A DNA stretch of 19,983 nucleotides from Neolecta irregularis DAH-3 (Eukaryota > Ascomycota > Neolectomycetes > Neolectales > Neolectaceae), in contig LXFE01002904.1 in NCBI GenBank assembly GCA_001929475.1, positions 145 through 20,127 on the forward strand, written 5' to 3'. Below the pieces are notes generated by a model. The model did not search any database. It saw nothing but the letters and a program-made list of their open reading frames with translations, and was not told where the DNA came from. Both the position numbers and the translations under genes were made by a program. Shown here in pieces: positions 10,168 to 19,879 of the stretch (positions are counted from its first letter, which is position 1; each line of letters starts with the position of its first letter).

Positions 10168-10375
10168 GGTGGTGGGTCAGAGAGTGCATTGCTGGGAGCA
10201 GTAGTGTGGGTGTTCTTGTGCCTTGTGGGCTAGAACTCCTATACCAGAATTTAGGTTGACTTTCTGGATAGGCTGCTAGTCACTTAGGAAGTAAAAAGTC
10301 TATTCAAATTGTCGGTTAAAAGCCTGCCCTCCTAGTGAGGTAAAAGCCTGCTATTTATAGTGAAAGAAAAGCCTT

Positions 10376-10760
10376 TTTTTCTCCTTCTAAATATCTGTCT
10401 AAGACTCTCAAATATTTTTCCTTGAGACAGCGTGGTGTTCTTGACGTTCTGGTCTCAGGGATATTTTCCCTGCTCAATTTGAGTCAGTGGTCGCCGAGAT
10501 ATAGCCATTAGCATTGCTGTGTCTTGTGTTGGTTGAGCGGCGGAGTCGGAGTGCTTATGGCGCAGATCACATGACGGGTGTCTTGCCAAAAATGCCGTGG
10601 AACCATATTTGGACCAAACTGTCAATAACTCAAGCTGTAGATGCTTGTTTCCGAATTTGGTTGAAGATTTGAGTTACTATTGGGTTCCTCTACCTTTGGG
10701 AGTATGTTGGTGAGCTTGGTGGAAAATATTGTGAGTAGTTTGGAAGATAGTTTGAAGGTT
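10376..10760 (+). repeat. Dispersed repeat, copy 1
   Basis: This segment aligns colinearly with 19120-19480. Shared landmarks in order: CTTGAGACAG, TTTGAGTCAGTG, GAGATATAGCC, GCTGTGTCTTGTG, CTGTCAATAACTCAAGCTGT, GCTTGTTTCCGAAT, GGGTTCCTCTACCTTT and TTGTGAGTAG. I estimate about 70% identity by eye, with small indels. No open reading frame spans it, so it is a non-autonomous or decayed element, or a conserved non-coding family. Both copies lie in gene-poor flanks. Confidence 0.8.
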
Positions 10761-10884
10761 TACCATCTTGTGTCTAGTCATTCAATTGACTATCCTACAA
10801 GGAACCCGTAGCTGCTTTTACGTAGGACTCTGCGGATCATGCTTGTGGGGACCACAAAGCTCCACAGCGCCCAGACGGAAGTAA

Positions 10885-10965
10885 TGGCTGGATTAGGCCT
10901 GTCAGCAGCAGAGGACGGAAGCAAGTAAGCAAGCAAGTCTGGGGATCTCATGCAGGTTCAAATCC
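10885..10965 (+). other. tRNA-like A and B boxes (possible SINE or tRNA relic)
   Basis: TGGCTGGATTAGG (10885-10897) resembles a pol III A box. GGTTCAAATCC (10955-10965) matches the B box, set in a T-arm-like stem GCAGG..CCTGT. The 3' part resembles serine/leucine tRNAs, but no complete acceptor stem or D arm could be folded and no anticodon can be assigned. The hairpin arm word from 9173 sits between the boxes (10922-10940). A tRNA-derived SINE is the simplest reading; a functional tRNA is unlikely. Confidence 0.35.
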
Positions 10966-11319
10966 TGTTGTCGCTATTGCAACAGGCAGGCTGCGGTTGT
11001 GGAGTTTTAGTAACTTGTCCTGGCATAGCTTTGATAAAATATGATTCTTGTCTTGAACGGATAGATAATTTTCCAGTGTCTTTCAAGTTTGAATAATAAG
11101 TGCACCGCACATTTTAGCATTAGAAAACAGTTGTTCAGATTCCTGTTCAAGCTCTTCATCCGCTTCTTTTAGAGAATATCTTTCAGGTTTGTATCAGATT
11201 CTTCAATTCATCTCGGAATCCAAAAAGGAAACATCTCTGAATGCATCAATCAAAGAAAACTCCATTCTTCATTCCCAATAATTTACAAAACTCAATTCGC
11301 TAGACTCGACGTATATATC

Positions 11320-12020
11320 TCACCTCTCGATATTCTTCAAAACAGCACGAAAAATATCCTCCGTTTGCGTATTTTTGAAGATTTTTAGTTTCGAATCACC
11401 GGCTACGAATCCAGCACATCCAATTCGAACAAGTTGAATTTGATTTAAATCGATCGCAGTATGATACTTTACATACCCCGTCAAACATTCCACTAGAGAA
11501 CCTCTACCTTTTAAGCAACCCTTTTTAAGAAGCAGAATGTTTACCGTTTTTTAAATTCTTCAATGTCGTGTGGTTCTATACTTAGTGTGATTTTCTTCAA
11601 ATTTGCGTCAAGAGGTGAATAAGTTAATTCCAAAGGCTTGATAATCGGATTTGCCGACGCCGACGATAAAAAGATATCAAATAGTGAAATCAAGATATTT
11701 TGCGTAAACTTGAATTCACTTGTTCGACAGTCAAAGTGTGTTGACAGATACTCTAGAATCGTATTTATTACATGTGATGGAGACCGAATTAATAGAGTAT
11801 GCGGGGGAAATAGGTATGACGAGTACGTTGAACTTGGAGTTTGAATGTCTATTTGAATTGCTTTAATCGAGGAAATCTCAATTGGGGAAAAGACTGCATT
11901 ATATGAATCGCGGTCAATCAGTACCGATAACTCATTCGCGTAAAACTCGAGCCGAGTTTCGGAAAAGTTGTGCAGAGGGGATATTTTGTATACCGAGAAC
12001 GTGGTGTTGTGAATGGTCAT
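11320..12020 (-). CDS. CENP-L family kinetochore protein (Fta1-like)
   Basis: Predicted inner-kinetochore (CCAN/Sim4 complex) subunit that pairs with CENP-N at centromeric chromatin. Exons 12020-11545 and 11503-11320 give 219 residues, shorter than typical fungal Fta1. The N-terminus HNTTFSVYKISPLHNF is the family's characteristic opening. The second exon carries GSLVECLTGYVKYHTAIDL and VRIGCAGFVAGDSKLKIF, matching the C-terminal beta-sheet region. The intron 11504-11544 (41 nt, GTAAAC..GGTAG) is required: without it the ORF stops after EEFKKR and loses the conserved C-terminal half. The assignment rests on motif memory, so it is good but not certain. It is transcribed divergently from the membrane protein gene, about 270 nt away. 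Confidence 0.78.
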
Positions 12021-12290
12021 TGATAAATCCTACTCAATCACGCGCCAATACTTTCTTTCTCCCCTTTGGTATATTGCATGAAATTTGGGGTTTATCAAGG
12101 GAACGTATTTGCAAATAATTTTGTAAAAATTTTGTACACAAATTCTTTTACACTCATTTCATGCAAGGGGAGCATTGGAACTTTATTCGAGGGGGGGGAT
12201 GGTAAAAACCTCGGCGTTCAGGGTTATCATTCCAAAGACACGAAGCGCCTCGATCGGCATGAGAACACTCCTTTGATCAATTATATAGAA

Positions 12291-13003
12291 ATGCGCTTTA
12301 CATACCCGTCTCCTTCAACCATGAAATCTACCCCTCAAAATGTCTTTTCTCGTATTTTTACCGTTTTGCTAGGAGTCGTCATATTATCGCCGGTATATGG
12401 CATTCTGCTGACTTTAATCCTCACGGACCCCGTTACTCGATCGCAAGCGCAGGTTTCATATTTACTGGGTAAAGGCGCCGCGGTAGCCTTTTTGTATTGC
12501 TTAGGTATCACGGGGCTGTATTCTTTCTGGCTTGCTTATTCGCCGTTTAAACTCGAAAAAGAATACCATAAGGTTGTAAATTTTATCCTTGCTAGTTTTA
12601 TTGTTTATGCCGGCTTGGCAGAGACTATTTCTTTTATATTATCGGGATACTCGATTCCAGGGACATTTTGGGGCGCAATTGGAATTTGTACATTCAAACT
12701 ATCACTCTTTGCGTTTCAAGAATGTATCCATGTCTTTTTCGATGAGGCTGATATCTAGGGGTGGACTTTGATTCGTTTGAATATTGGATTTCTATAAATA
12801 TTCTGGGTGGATTGGCCGGTGCTACTTTTCTTGCACTTGTCGTTGCGTTACATGGAATACAGCTGACGAGTGTGACCAACCTCTATCTCATTGGTATTCA
12901 CGAGGGGACTATCTCGGGTATATTCTCAGAGATGGCAAGGAGACGTCTGTCGGATAGAGATGTGACCGAGGGGTACGTACTGTTATCTGAGAAAGGGGTA
13001 TGA
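12291..13003 (+). CDS. Polytopic membrane protein of unknown function
   Basis: Two exons (12291-12723 and 12759-13003), joined over a 35-nt intron (12724-12758, GTATCC..TCTAG), give 225 residues. I see about five hydrophobic segments: FTVLLGVVILSPVYGILLTL, VAFLYCLGITGLYSFWLAY, NFILASFIVYAGLAETISFI, FWGAIGICTFKLSLFAFQ and ISINILGGLAGATFLALVV. A charged C-terminal tail of about 40 residues follows (EMARRRLSDRDVTEGYVLL). The intron joins FAFQE to WVDFDSFEYW. An alternative start is the Met at 12321. A possible further 33-nt intron at 12999-13031 would replace the final Val with VNLVKQTPM. I do not recognise the family; neither an enzyme motif nor a transporter signature is visible. Confidence 0.75.
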
Positions 13004-13022
13004 TTGCATAAAATGAATAAAA

Positions 13023-13877
13023 TCATTCAGGTAAATCTGGTGAAGCAAACGCCAATGTGACTGTACTATCGACTCGTCTGTCGTAGAAGCCAAAGGTCCA
13101 GAGGATTAGCTTGACAAACCGGTAAACAAAAACGCCGCATATCCTCCAAAAGATCCTTCTGATGAGGATATAAGCGCAGACGCAGCAAAAGAAGGCAAGA
13201 GAGAGATAAACCATCCATCTGTCCCACCAATCCTGTTTTTCTAGTTCTCTAATGAGTTTTTTGGAGCCGAGGAGTAGGGTATGAAAGTGGGAGTAGGAGT
13301 GCTGGAGATGCTCGAGTGTTTTTGAAGAAGATTCAAGGACCTGGGAGGTAAATGCGGATTTTTCGAGTTCTGTAGTCATGAGGGCATGTGTGCGTCTGAG
13401 CGATGTTGTTACGTCAGAGGCTGCAGACAGGGCGGTGTCGTGGCTTGTTGTCAGCGCAAAAGGAGTCGAGCGATACGTTCTGTGGCGGAGGGAGGAGCCG
13501 AGGAGGGAGTCGCGGCTAGCTTTTAGGGTGGAGTGCTCAGACTGGAGAAGGGCGCGGCGGTAGTTGCGGCGGGCGCTGCAAGTGAGAAGCGCGGCCAGGA
13601 CGGCATACATGCGGACATCGTCAGCCAGGGCAGCGAGCTGGAGGGGCGTGGCAGAAAGGAAGACATGGGTGTTGAGTGCCTGTAATTCCTGCGGGTTAAT
13701 TACCCATCTGATGACGTGAAATACGGCGAGCTGCGAGTCGAGCATTCCGAGGGCATCGCGGATGGAGGCAACAAGAGCAGAGCGCGAGTGCTGGCTCGAT
13801 TGCAAGCGGGCAAGTTTTGCGATTTGGTTCTGGATGTCGCGCAGGGCATTGCAGAGGGCGGTGTATGCAGGTGCCAT
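13023..13877 (-). CDS. SEC20: Sec20, Golgi-to-ER retrograde SNARE
   Basis: Intronless, 284 residues. Sec20 is an ER Qb-SNARE that works with Ufe1, Use1 and Sec22 and with the Dsl1 tether to fuse COPI vesicles. The N-terminal 150 residues are helical and tether-binding in the family. The Sec20 SNARE domain (about 159-215) reads SLRRTHALMTTELEKSAF, LESSSKTLEHLQHSY and LLGSKKLIRELEKQDWWDRW. It is followed directly by a transmembrane helix (about 221-239, VYLSLAFFCCVCAYILI). A second hydrophobic stretch lies in the tail (VFVYRFVKLILWTFGF). The protein ends DLPE, so the HDEL retrieval signal of the budding-yeast protein is absent. Its stop lies 19 nt from the stop of the convergent membrane protein gene. 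The start ATG sits inside the end of a degenerate tandem array. Confidence 0.93.
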   Translation of the reverse strand: MAPAYTALCNALRDIQNQIAKLARLQSSQHSRSALVASIRDALGMLDSQLAVFHVIRWVINPQELQALNTHVFLSATPLQLAALADDVRMYAVLAALLTCSARRNYRRALLQSEHSTLKASRDSLLGSSLRHRTYRSTPFALTTSHDTALSAASDVTTSLRRTHALMTTELEKSAFTSQVLESSSKTLEHLQHSYSHFHTLLLGSKKLIRELEKQDWWDRWMVYLSLAFFCCVCAYILIRRIFWRICGVFVYRFVKLILWTFGFYDRRVDSTVTLAFASPDLPE

Positions 13878-14040
13878 TCGGTGGGGTCACTTTTGCGGTA
13901 TGTGGGTCTGGTGGAGTCAATTTTGCGGGTATGATGGAGTCAATTGCGAGTATGGGGGACTGGTGGAGTCAAATTCGCGGGCATGGGGGTGCCATTTGGT
14001 GGTCACTTTTGTGGGCTCATTTTGTGGAGTCAGTTTTATG
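13868..14040. repeat. Degenerate tandem array upstream of SEC20 containing copies of its start site
   Basis: TGGAGTCAA or TGGAGTCAG recurs at about 13912, 13935, 13964 and 14025, separated by GCGGGTATG/GCGAGTATG-like units. The segment around the SEC20 start (GTGCCATTCGGTGGGGTCAC, plus strand) is duplicated at 13989-14006 as GTGCCATTTGGTGGTCAC. On the minus strand the duplicate supplies an ATG at 13995 that reads M-A-P-P-C-P-R-I-stop (13969-13995), mimicking the true start MAPAY. Another short frame, M-S-P-Q-K-stop, lies just upstream. If transcribed these would be upstream ORFs that lower SEC20 translation; that part is inference. Confidence 0.7.
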
Positions 14041-14055
14041 TACCAACTAGATTTA

Positions 14056-15312
<1,257 letters not shown>

Positions 15313-15709
15313 TGTGCGTGAGGGCAGCGCAAGAGCCGTGCTAGGGCAGAGGCGAGGGGGGAGCAGAGGCGACGGTGGGACCAGAGGCGACAGCGGGACC
15401 AGATGCGACGGTGCTGGGAGCAGGTAGTGCGCGCCGGGTTATTGCCCTTGCCGCACCCCGGAATTAATCGCCATGTCTTGACCTGAACGTGCCGCCGCCC
15501 CAGCCAATCGCCATGTTCTGACTGCCTTCACCGCCATGTTCTGACTGCCTTCACCGCCATGTTCTACTGCCCTTCAGCCGCAACCTGCCCTTCAACCGCG
15601 ATATTCTGACTGCCCTTCAACTTCTGACTGGTCAACCGCGATATTCTGACTGCCCCCAACCGCTATCCCCTACCCGCTATATTCCCTCACCGCCCTGTTC
15701 CTCACCGCC
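15313..15709. repeat. Divergent CK2/RPP30 promoter made of two tandem-repeat blocks
   Basis: Block A (about 15343-15420) is a purine-rich array with a unit of about 18 nt (GGGACCAGAGGCGACAGC-like). Block B (about 15468-15709) is a pyrimidine-rich degenerate array of CCGCCATGTTCTGACTGCC units, some changed to CCGCGATATTCTGACTGCC. The first unit (15469-15495) continues into GACCTGAACGTGCCGC, which is also found just after the RPP30 start (15718-15733). Block B is thus built from, or gave rise to, copies of the RPP30 start region. Successive units hold ATG-TCT-TGA (15473), ATG-TTC-TGA (15513) and ATG-TTC-TGA (15536); a longer frame starts at 15559. No TATA box was seen. Confidence 0.75.
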
Positions 15710-16575
15710 ATGTTCTATGACCTGAACGTGCCGCACTCGCCGCACCCGGCCGTACTCGGGCACACGCTCGCCCTGCTGGCACACTGCACCGCCCGCCGCT
15801 GCCGCTCTGCGCTGACTGCCAGTGCGCTACTCGGTCGTCGCCCTCAACCACACGCACTGCGGCCCCCTGCCGGCCCTTCTCGTACGCGCCCGGCCGGCCC
15901 TGCTAAGCGTAGCCTGCCCCGCCGCCGCCGCTACCGCCGCCGCCGCCCACCGTCACCGTGCTCTCCAGGCTCACCGTCGTGCTGCAGGAGCCCGGCGACA
16001 CGCTCAACCTCGCCGCCGCCGCCCGCGCCTTCGACATCCTCGCCGCGCGCCCGCTGACGGAAAAGCTGCTGCACACCGCGTGCACGGCGCTCGACATCGA
16101 CCTTGTCTCGCTCGACCTGTCGCAGCGGCTGCCCTTCGTCCTGCGCCACAGCACGCTCGCCGCCGCCCTCGCCCGCGGCGTCTGCTTCGAAATCTGCTAC
16201 GCCGCCGCCCTCGACGACCCCGCCGCCCGCAGGCAGCTCGTCAGCAACGCCGCCGCCCTCGTCAGAGCGACACGCGGCCGCGGCATCGTCGTCTCCTCGC
16301 AGGCCAGGCGCGTCTTGGACTGCAGAGGCCCCTACGACGTCATCAATCTCGCCTGTCTGTGGGGGCTGAAGCAGGACCGCGCCAGGCACGCCATCGGCCT
16401 CGCTGCACGAGCGGTCGTGCTCCACGCAGAAACCCGGAGAAATACCTTCAAGGGCGTCATAAAAGTCGTAGAGCAGGGCACAGCCCTCAAAAGAAAGGCC
16501 GTGGAATCAAATGCCTCGGCAAACACAAAAAAGTCAAAGGTCCGTCAAATGCCCTATTATTCTACAAACTCTTAA
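15710..16575 (+). CDS. RNase P/MRP protein subunit, Rpp30/Rpp1 family
   Basis: TIM-barrel protein of nuclear RNase P (tRNA 5' maturation) and RNase MRP (rRNA processing). Exons 15710-15785, 15823-15881 and 15913-16575 give 265 residues. Motifs: MFYDLNVPHS start, YSVVALNHTHCGPLP, VLSRLTVVLQEPGDTLNL, LTEKLLHTACTALDIDLVSL, DLSQRLPFVLRH, GVCFEICYAAAL, RGRGIVVSSQARR, PYDVINLACLWGLKQ and VVLHAETRRNTFKGVI. Intron 1 (15786-15822, 37 nt) starts GCACCG and ends TGCCAG, a GC-AG intron that joins LLAH to LRYSVV. Intron 2 (15882-15912) is only 31 nt, with branch-like TGCTAAGC. Exons up to about 16430 are extremely GC-rich at third positions, whereas the basic Lys/Ser tail is not. A possible 42-nt terminal intron (16540-16581) could change the last residues. 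Confidence 0.95.
15786..15822 (+). other. GC-AG intron 1 of RPP30 (37 nt)
   Basis: Starts GCACCG, has CTGACT as a branch-like motif and ends GCCAG. Splicing builds codon TTG across the junction and restores AHLRYSVVALNHT, matching the family's (L)GYxxVALNHT. It shares the GCA start seen in both ERO1 GC introns. Confidence 0.8.
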
Positions 16576-18217
16576 CTCTAGGCCCGTAAGGTATTGTAAA
16601 GCATTTGATCCCAAGGAATTCCGTAATATTAGAAATTACTAGCGTCGCCCATCGAAAATATCCACTTGCTGCAAAAAGGAAATAACACCGTAAATACGCA
16701 ACCTCTTGGCCTTGCAAAATGGTTCTTTTTGTAAAAAATATGTCTCCTGGGGCGGCCATACATTCCAATGAGCGGTGTATTAACAAGTAGAGCCCCAATG
16801 ACCAAAGGTATCATTAGTACGGTATAGTAAGGAAACTTTTGTCTGGTTAAATGTGCCTTTTGTCAGCCGGTGTAACATTGAAATTAATCTACCAAAATAA
16901 TCTTTGTCGTCATTCTGCCAAAGCAGAATGCCTGTGTGCATATAAACAGTAAAAGATGATTGTTTGCTAGCAATATCGAGTATGGACTGAATAACCATCC
17001 CATGCACGAGCTGCAAAATATAACAAGCGGTAATGTTTGTTTCATCACTCGACAGAGCGATTTGTTGCGATCCATCCGAGCTCGATATACGTTGAATATA
17101 CTCAGCCGTCAACATTGCAATCCGAGACGGATACCATGTAGGAATAGCCACTCCAAACAGCATAAACAGTGTGGCATACAAGAAAAGGTCATGCAATGTC
17201 GCCCTTGGAAATAAACCATCCCCACCGAAAATCATATGAGCCGGCGTTCTCCAAATCTCTGGGCCTGATTGTTAACAACGATAAACTGGGAGCAATACCC
17301 CATACAGCGGAAACCAGCATACACAAGCATGCAATAATGATTCCTTCACACGGACCATTCAGGTACCCAAGATAAAGCACACTGAAAAGAATGAGCAAGC
17401 GTTACCTAGTATTTGAATACCCAGTGTGGTATTGCTCCCAGCTGGACAGATACATGGGCACACAGGATACTATACACACAAAAGCACCAGATTTAGTTGA
17501 CCCGAAACCAAGAGCAGCACATTGAAGAAATCCAGCTATACATAAGCCGAGCCAAACGAGACAATACCAAACAGACAATTCAGAGAATCTATTCCGTGAT
17601 CAAACAACTTGAAGTCAAATATATCGAATATGAAACGTACCTCTCCCAACGGTGAACTGCTTTTCGTCCGCCTAGCTTGTTTCCCGTCGACATTATCTAC
17701 CCTTAAAAATCTTTTTCAAATAGAAACACCATACCAAAAGTACTATAAAGCCATAACCCAGCTGGAAAAGCCCAGTATAACCACCTGGGCCCAGGTCCAA
17801 CTAAATCAGGAATCCAAATAAACGCAAACAATAAATCCAACAGGACAAATCCTAATCCACATAATGTAATTAAATTAGGTCTTGAGAATCACTTCCGCGG
17901 AGGGAAAAAGGAGGGAGATACGCTACCCATAGAGGGAATAGTTGAGTTACTGCGTTCCAGTATGGTCGAAGGATATAATTCGATATAGGACTTTTATCGA
18001 CGCCTCTATATTGATACGATCTTTAGAATTTAGTCATGCGATTATGGTAGGTATACTTTAAATGTTCAAGAGCCTCGAGACTAACACACTCTGCGCGCGC
18101 CTCATCTGGATTTTTCCTATTAGCTTTCGATAGTAAAACTGGGGTCGTATCTGTGGAAAGTTTCATGGCTGGGTGGGTGACTGAGTGGCTGTATTTTGAT
18201 TTTTGAGGTTGAATCAA
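16562..18217 (-). CDS. Choline/ethanolamine phosphotransferase (CDP-alcohol phosphotransferase)
   Basis: Last step of the Kennedy pathway: transfers phosphocholine or phosphoethanolamine from the CDP-alcohol to diacylglycerol in ER/Golgi membranes. Eleven exons give 428 residues from Met 18217, or 411 from Met 18166. Motifs: [40 protein letters not shown], the complete catalytic signature DG-x2-AR-x8-G-x3-D-x3-D (DGKQARRT...GELFDHGID), [47 protein letters not shown] and C-terminal [15 protein letters not shown]. There are several transmembrane segments. The ten introns are 18021-18056, 17881-17921, 17697-17734, 17608-17640, 17536-17567, 17382-17420, 17265-17298, 17048-17090, 16857-16892 and 16725-16761 (32-43 nt). 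Choline versus ethanolamine preference cannot be read. The stop overlaps the RPP30 stop region on the other strand. Confidence 0.96.
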
Positions 18218-18286
18218 ACCCCGATTTTAATGGAATATAACACAGGAATCGCAAGTCAATACAATACAATACTACTATTTAAGAAG

Positions 18287-18772
18287 ATGAAAAAGATACA
18301 TGTTGAATATGAAACTAAAAATTTATATCAATTATCGACAACCGACTTCCTTAGCTGCTTCTCTGTTCCCCTAGTTCACTGTGAAGGTAAGTCAAGGCGC
18401 TCGGTGTTCCGATATCATCTAAAATGATCAAAAACTATTCACTCTACTTGCAAGGCTGGCTTACCAACAGTCCGACGTCGAGTTCTCTGAGAAGGAACAA
18501 CAGAATATATTCTCAAAGCATAATCCTGATGAACAGGTGCTCCATGCAGTGGCATTCCTACAAATCTAAAGAATATAAATTATCTGTTCAATTGTAGTTT
18601 AAACACACAGAGTGCACAAAAATAGGAACTCCGTCGATTGAATGGAATAATGGTCGCATTCCAGGAGCTTGGCACACTGTTGAAGACAATATTTTTCCGG
18701 GTTTGTTACATCATCAGGTACCTCTATGCTCGATATAGAATTAGTCTTACCAATAGAATCTTGTCCATCATA
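18287..18772 (+). CDS. Possible unidentified multi-exon gene
   Basis: Not recognised and weakly modelled. Coding-like segments on the plus strand follow each other: MKKIHVEYETKNLYQLSTTD from 18287 up to a strong GTAAGT donor near 18386, then LAYQQSDVEFSEKEQQNIF (about 18456-18570), then GTPSIEWNNGRIPGAWHTVE with FPGLLHHQ (about 18630-18717), and a short end after a possible 39-nt intron (18718-18756). The first junction does not keep frame with the GTAAGT donor. A GC donor at about 18398 would keep it, giving a 58-nt intron longer than any other here. It is divergent from the phosphotransferase gene. A real fast-evolving gene and a decaying one are both possible. Confidence 0.3.
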
Positions 18773-19119
18773 TATAAGAAGACCCTATATTGGAAGGGCG
18801 AAAAGGAACATTTGAAGAGCAACCATTTGTTTTAGGAAGGCAGTCGTTAGTTGTGAGGACAAGTAGACCTGTGCGAAGGCTATTTTATAAGATGGACAGA
18901 ACACCTGACACCCTGTCTCAGATAAAGACCACTGATTCGCCAGAACTAGAGCAGCGCGTCCAACCGCGCGTCCGTCGAAGAAATCTGAACTGTCCGTCCC
19001 TCGGAGAGTTGTCCGGCGGCAGGCCATTGGGCAGATTATTAAGCCACACCCCCGCCGAAGAGATATTAAACACCCACCCTGAGAGTGCTAGGGCAGCTGT
19101 CGAGCTGTTGAGTGGTTAG

Positions 19120-19480
19120 GGTTATTCTTTCTCCCTTAAATTATTGTCTGAGACACACGAGATTTTCCCTGAGACAGTATGTAGGCCTTGGCATCCCGGT
19201 TTGGGAGACATTAGAGCCTTTCTCCACTTGATTTGAGTCAGTGTTGGCGGAGATTAGCCGTTTGCATCGCTGTGTCATGTTGTGGTTGATTGGCGTAGTT
19301 GGAGTTTTTATGTCACGTGTTACATGGAATGCGCCCCGCCAAAACCTTTGAGCGATATACTGTTAACAACTCCAGCTGTAGCAGCTTGTTTCTGAATCTG
19401 TTTGATGTTTTGAGTTGCTGCTGGGTTCCTGTACCTTTAGAAATGTGTTGCTAAGTCTCTTTGAAATTGTGAGTAGCCTT
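19120..19480 (+). repeat. Dispersed repeat, copy 2
   Basis: Same orientation as copy 1 at 10376-10760. Shared words include CCCTGAGACAG, TTTGAGTCAGTG, GAGATTAGCC, CTGTTAACAACTCCAGCTGT, GCTTGTTTCTGAAT, GGGTTCCTGTACCTTT and TTGTGAGTAG. The copies have diverged by many point changes, so the insertions are not recent. Confidence 0.8.
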
Positions 19481-19497
19481 TAGGTACTTACAGACCG

Positions 19498-19879
19498 TGT
19501 TGGCAATGGGCCATGGGCATAACCCGATCCATTAAAAGCCCGCGGGCTTAGAGAAAAAAGCCCGTTTCGGCCGATCAGCCCAGAATTTCACGTGATATTA
19601 AATAATGCTATGTAGCCCTTCTCCCATGTCTCCTCCCTAACTTCCTACCCGCCTCGCCTACCAGCCTCGCAAGGCCGTCTCACCGGCCTCTCCCATCTCG
19701 CCCTCATTGCATGCCTCTCGCGCCTCTCCTGCCTCGCGCGCCCGTCTTCACCTCGCGCTCCACGTCACCACCCAAATTGATTGTCACATGTTAGGCCAGG
19801 CCCGGCCAATGTGCCACTCCATGGGCTGGGCTGGACCCTCAGAAAAGCCCATGGGCCAGGCTTTGGCCCATTGCCAACA
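19498..19879. mobile_element. MITE-like element with 16-bp perfect terminal inverted repeats
   Basis: TGTTGGCAATGGGCCA at 19498-19513 is the exact reverse complement of 19864-19879, bounding 382 bp. Inside are GGGCC/GGCCC-rich words, including AGCCCGCGGGCTT and AGCCCATGGGCC. It is too short to encode a transposase and no clear target-site duplication is visible (ACCG on the left, TTGC on the right). It abuts the end of dispersed repeat copy 2. A non-autonomous DNA transposon is likely; the superfamily is not assigned. Confidence 0.65.

Larger units (their letters stand above)
9780..11319. other. Repeat-rich non-coding interval
   Basis: No gene was assembled over 1.5 kb. Contents in order: AT-rich sequence, a 42-nt direct repeat with a snap-back (10042-10167), one copy of a dispersed repeat (10376-10760), a tRNA-like A box/B box pair (10885-10965), then AT-rich sequence. 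On the minus strand near 11100-11270 two coding-like pieces occur in different frames (MEFSLIDAFRDVSFLDSEMN and EADEELEQESEQLFSNAKM). I could not connect them with any short intron, so they are left unassigned; a small fast-evolving or frameshifted gene is possible. Confidence 0.5.

Noticed and set aside
10910-10985. Complete functional tRNA around the B box
   Set aside because: AGCAGCA can pair imperfectly with TGTCGCT as an acceptor, but the D and anticodon arms cannot be formed, so it is listed only as a tRNA-like relic.
12066-12290. In-frame extension upstream of the membrane protein start
   Set aside because: The frame is open back to 12066, but the extra residues are low-quality and lie in the divergent promoter with CENP-L. 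Met 12291 or 12321 directly precedes the first membrane segment.
15931-16425. Long antisense ORFs opposite RPP30
   Set aside because: These are frame shadows produced by the GC-rich codon usage of RPP30, whose protein is clearly recognisable.
18790-19119. 109-codon plus-strand frame before repeat copy 2
   Set aside because: It begins without an ATG, and its GC-rich sequence gives no recognisable domain; an ATG-initiated product would start only near 18891.
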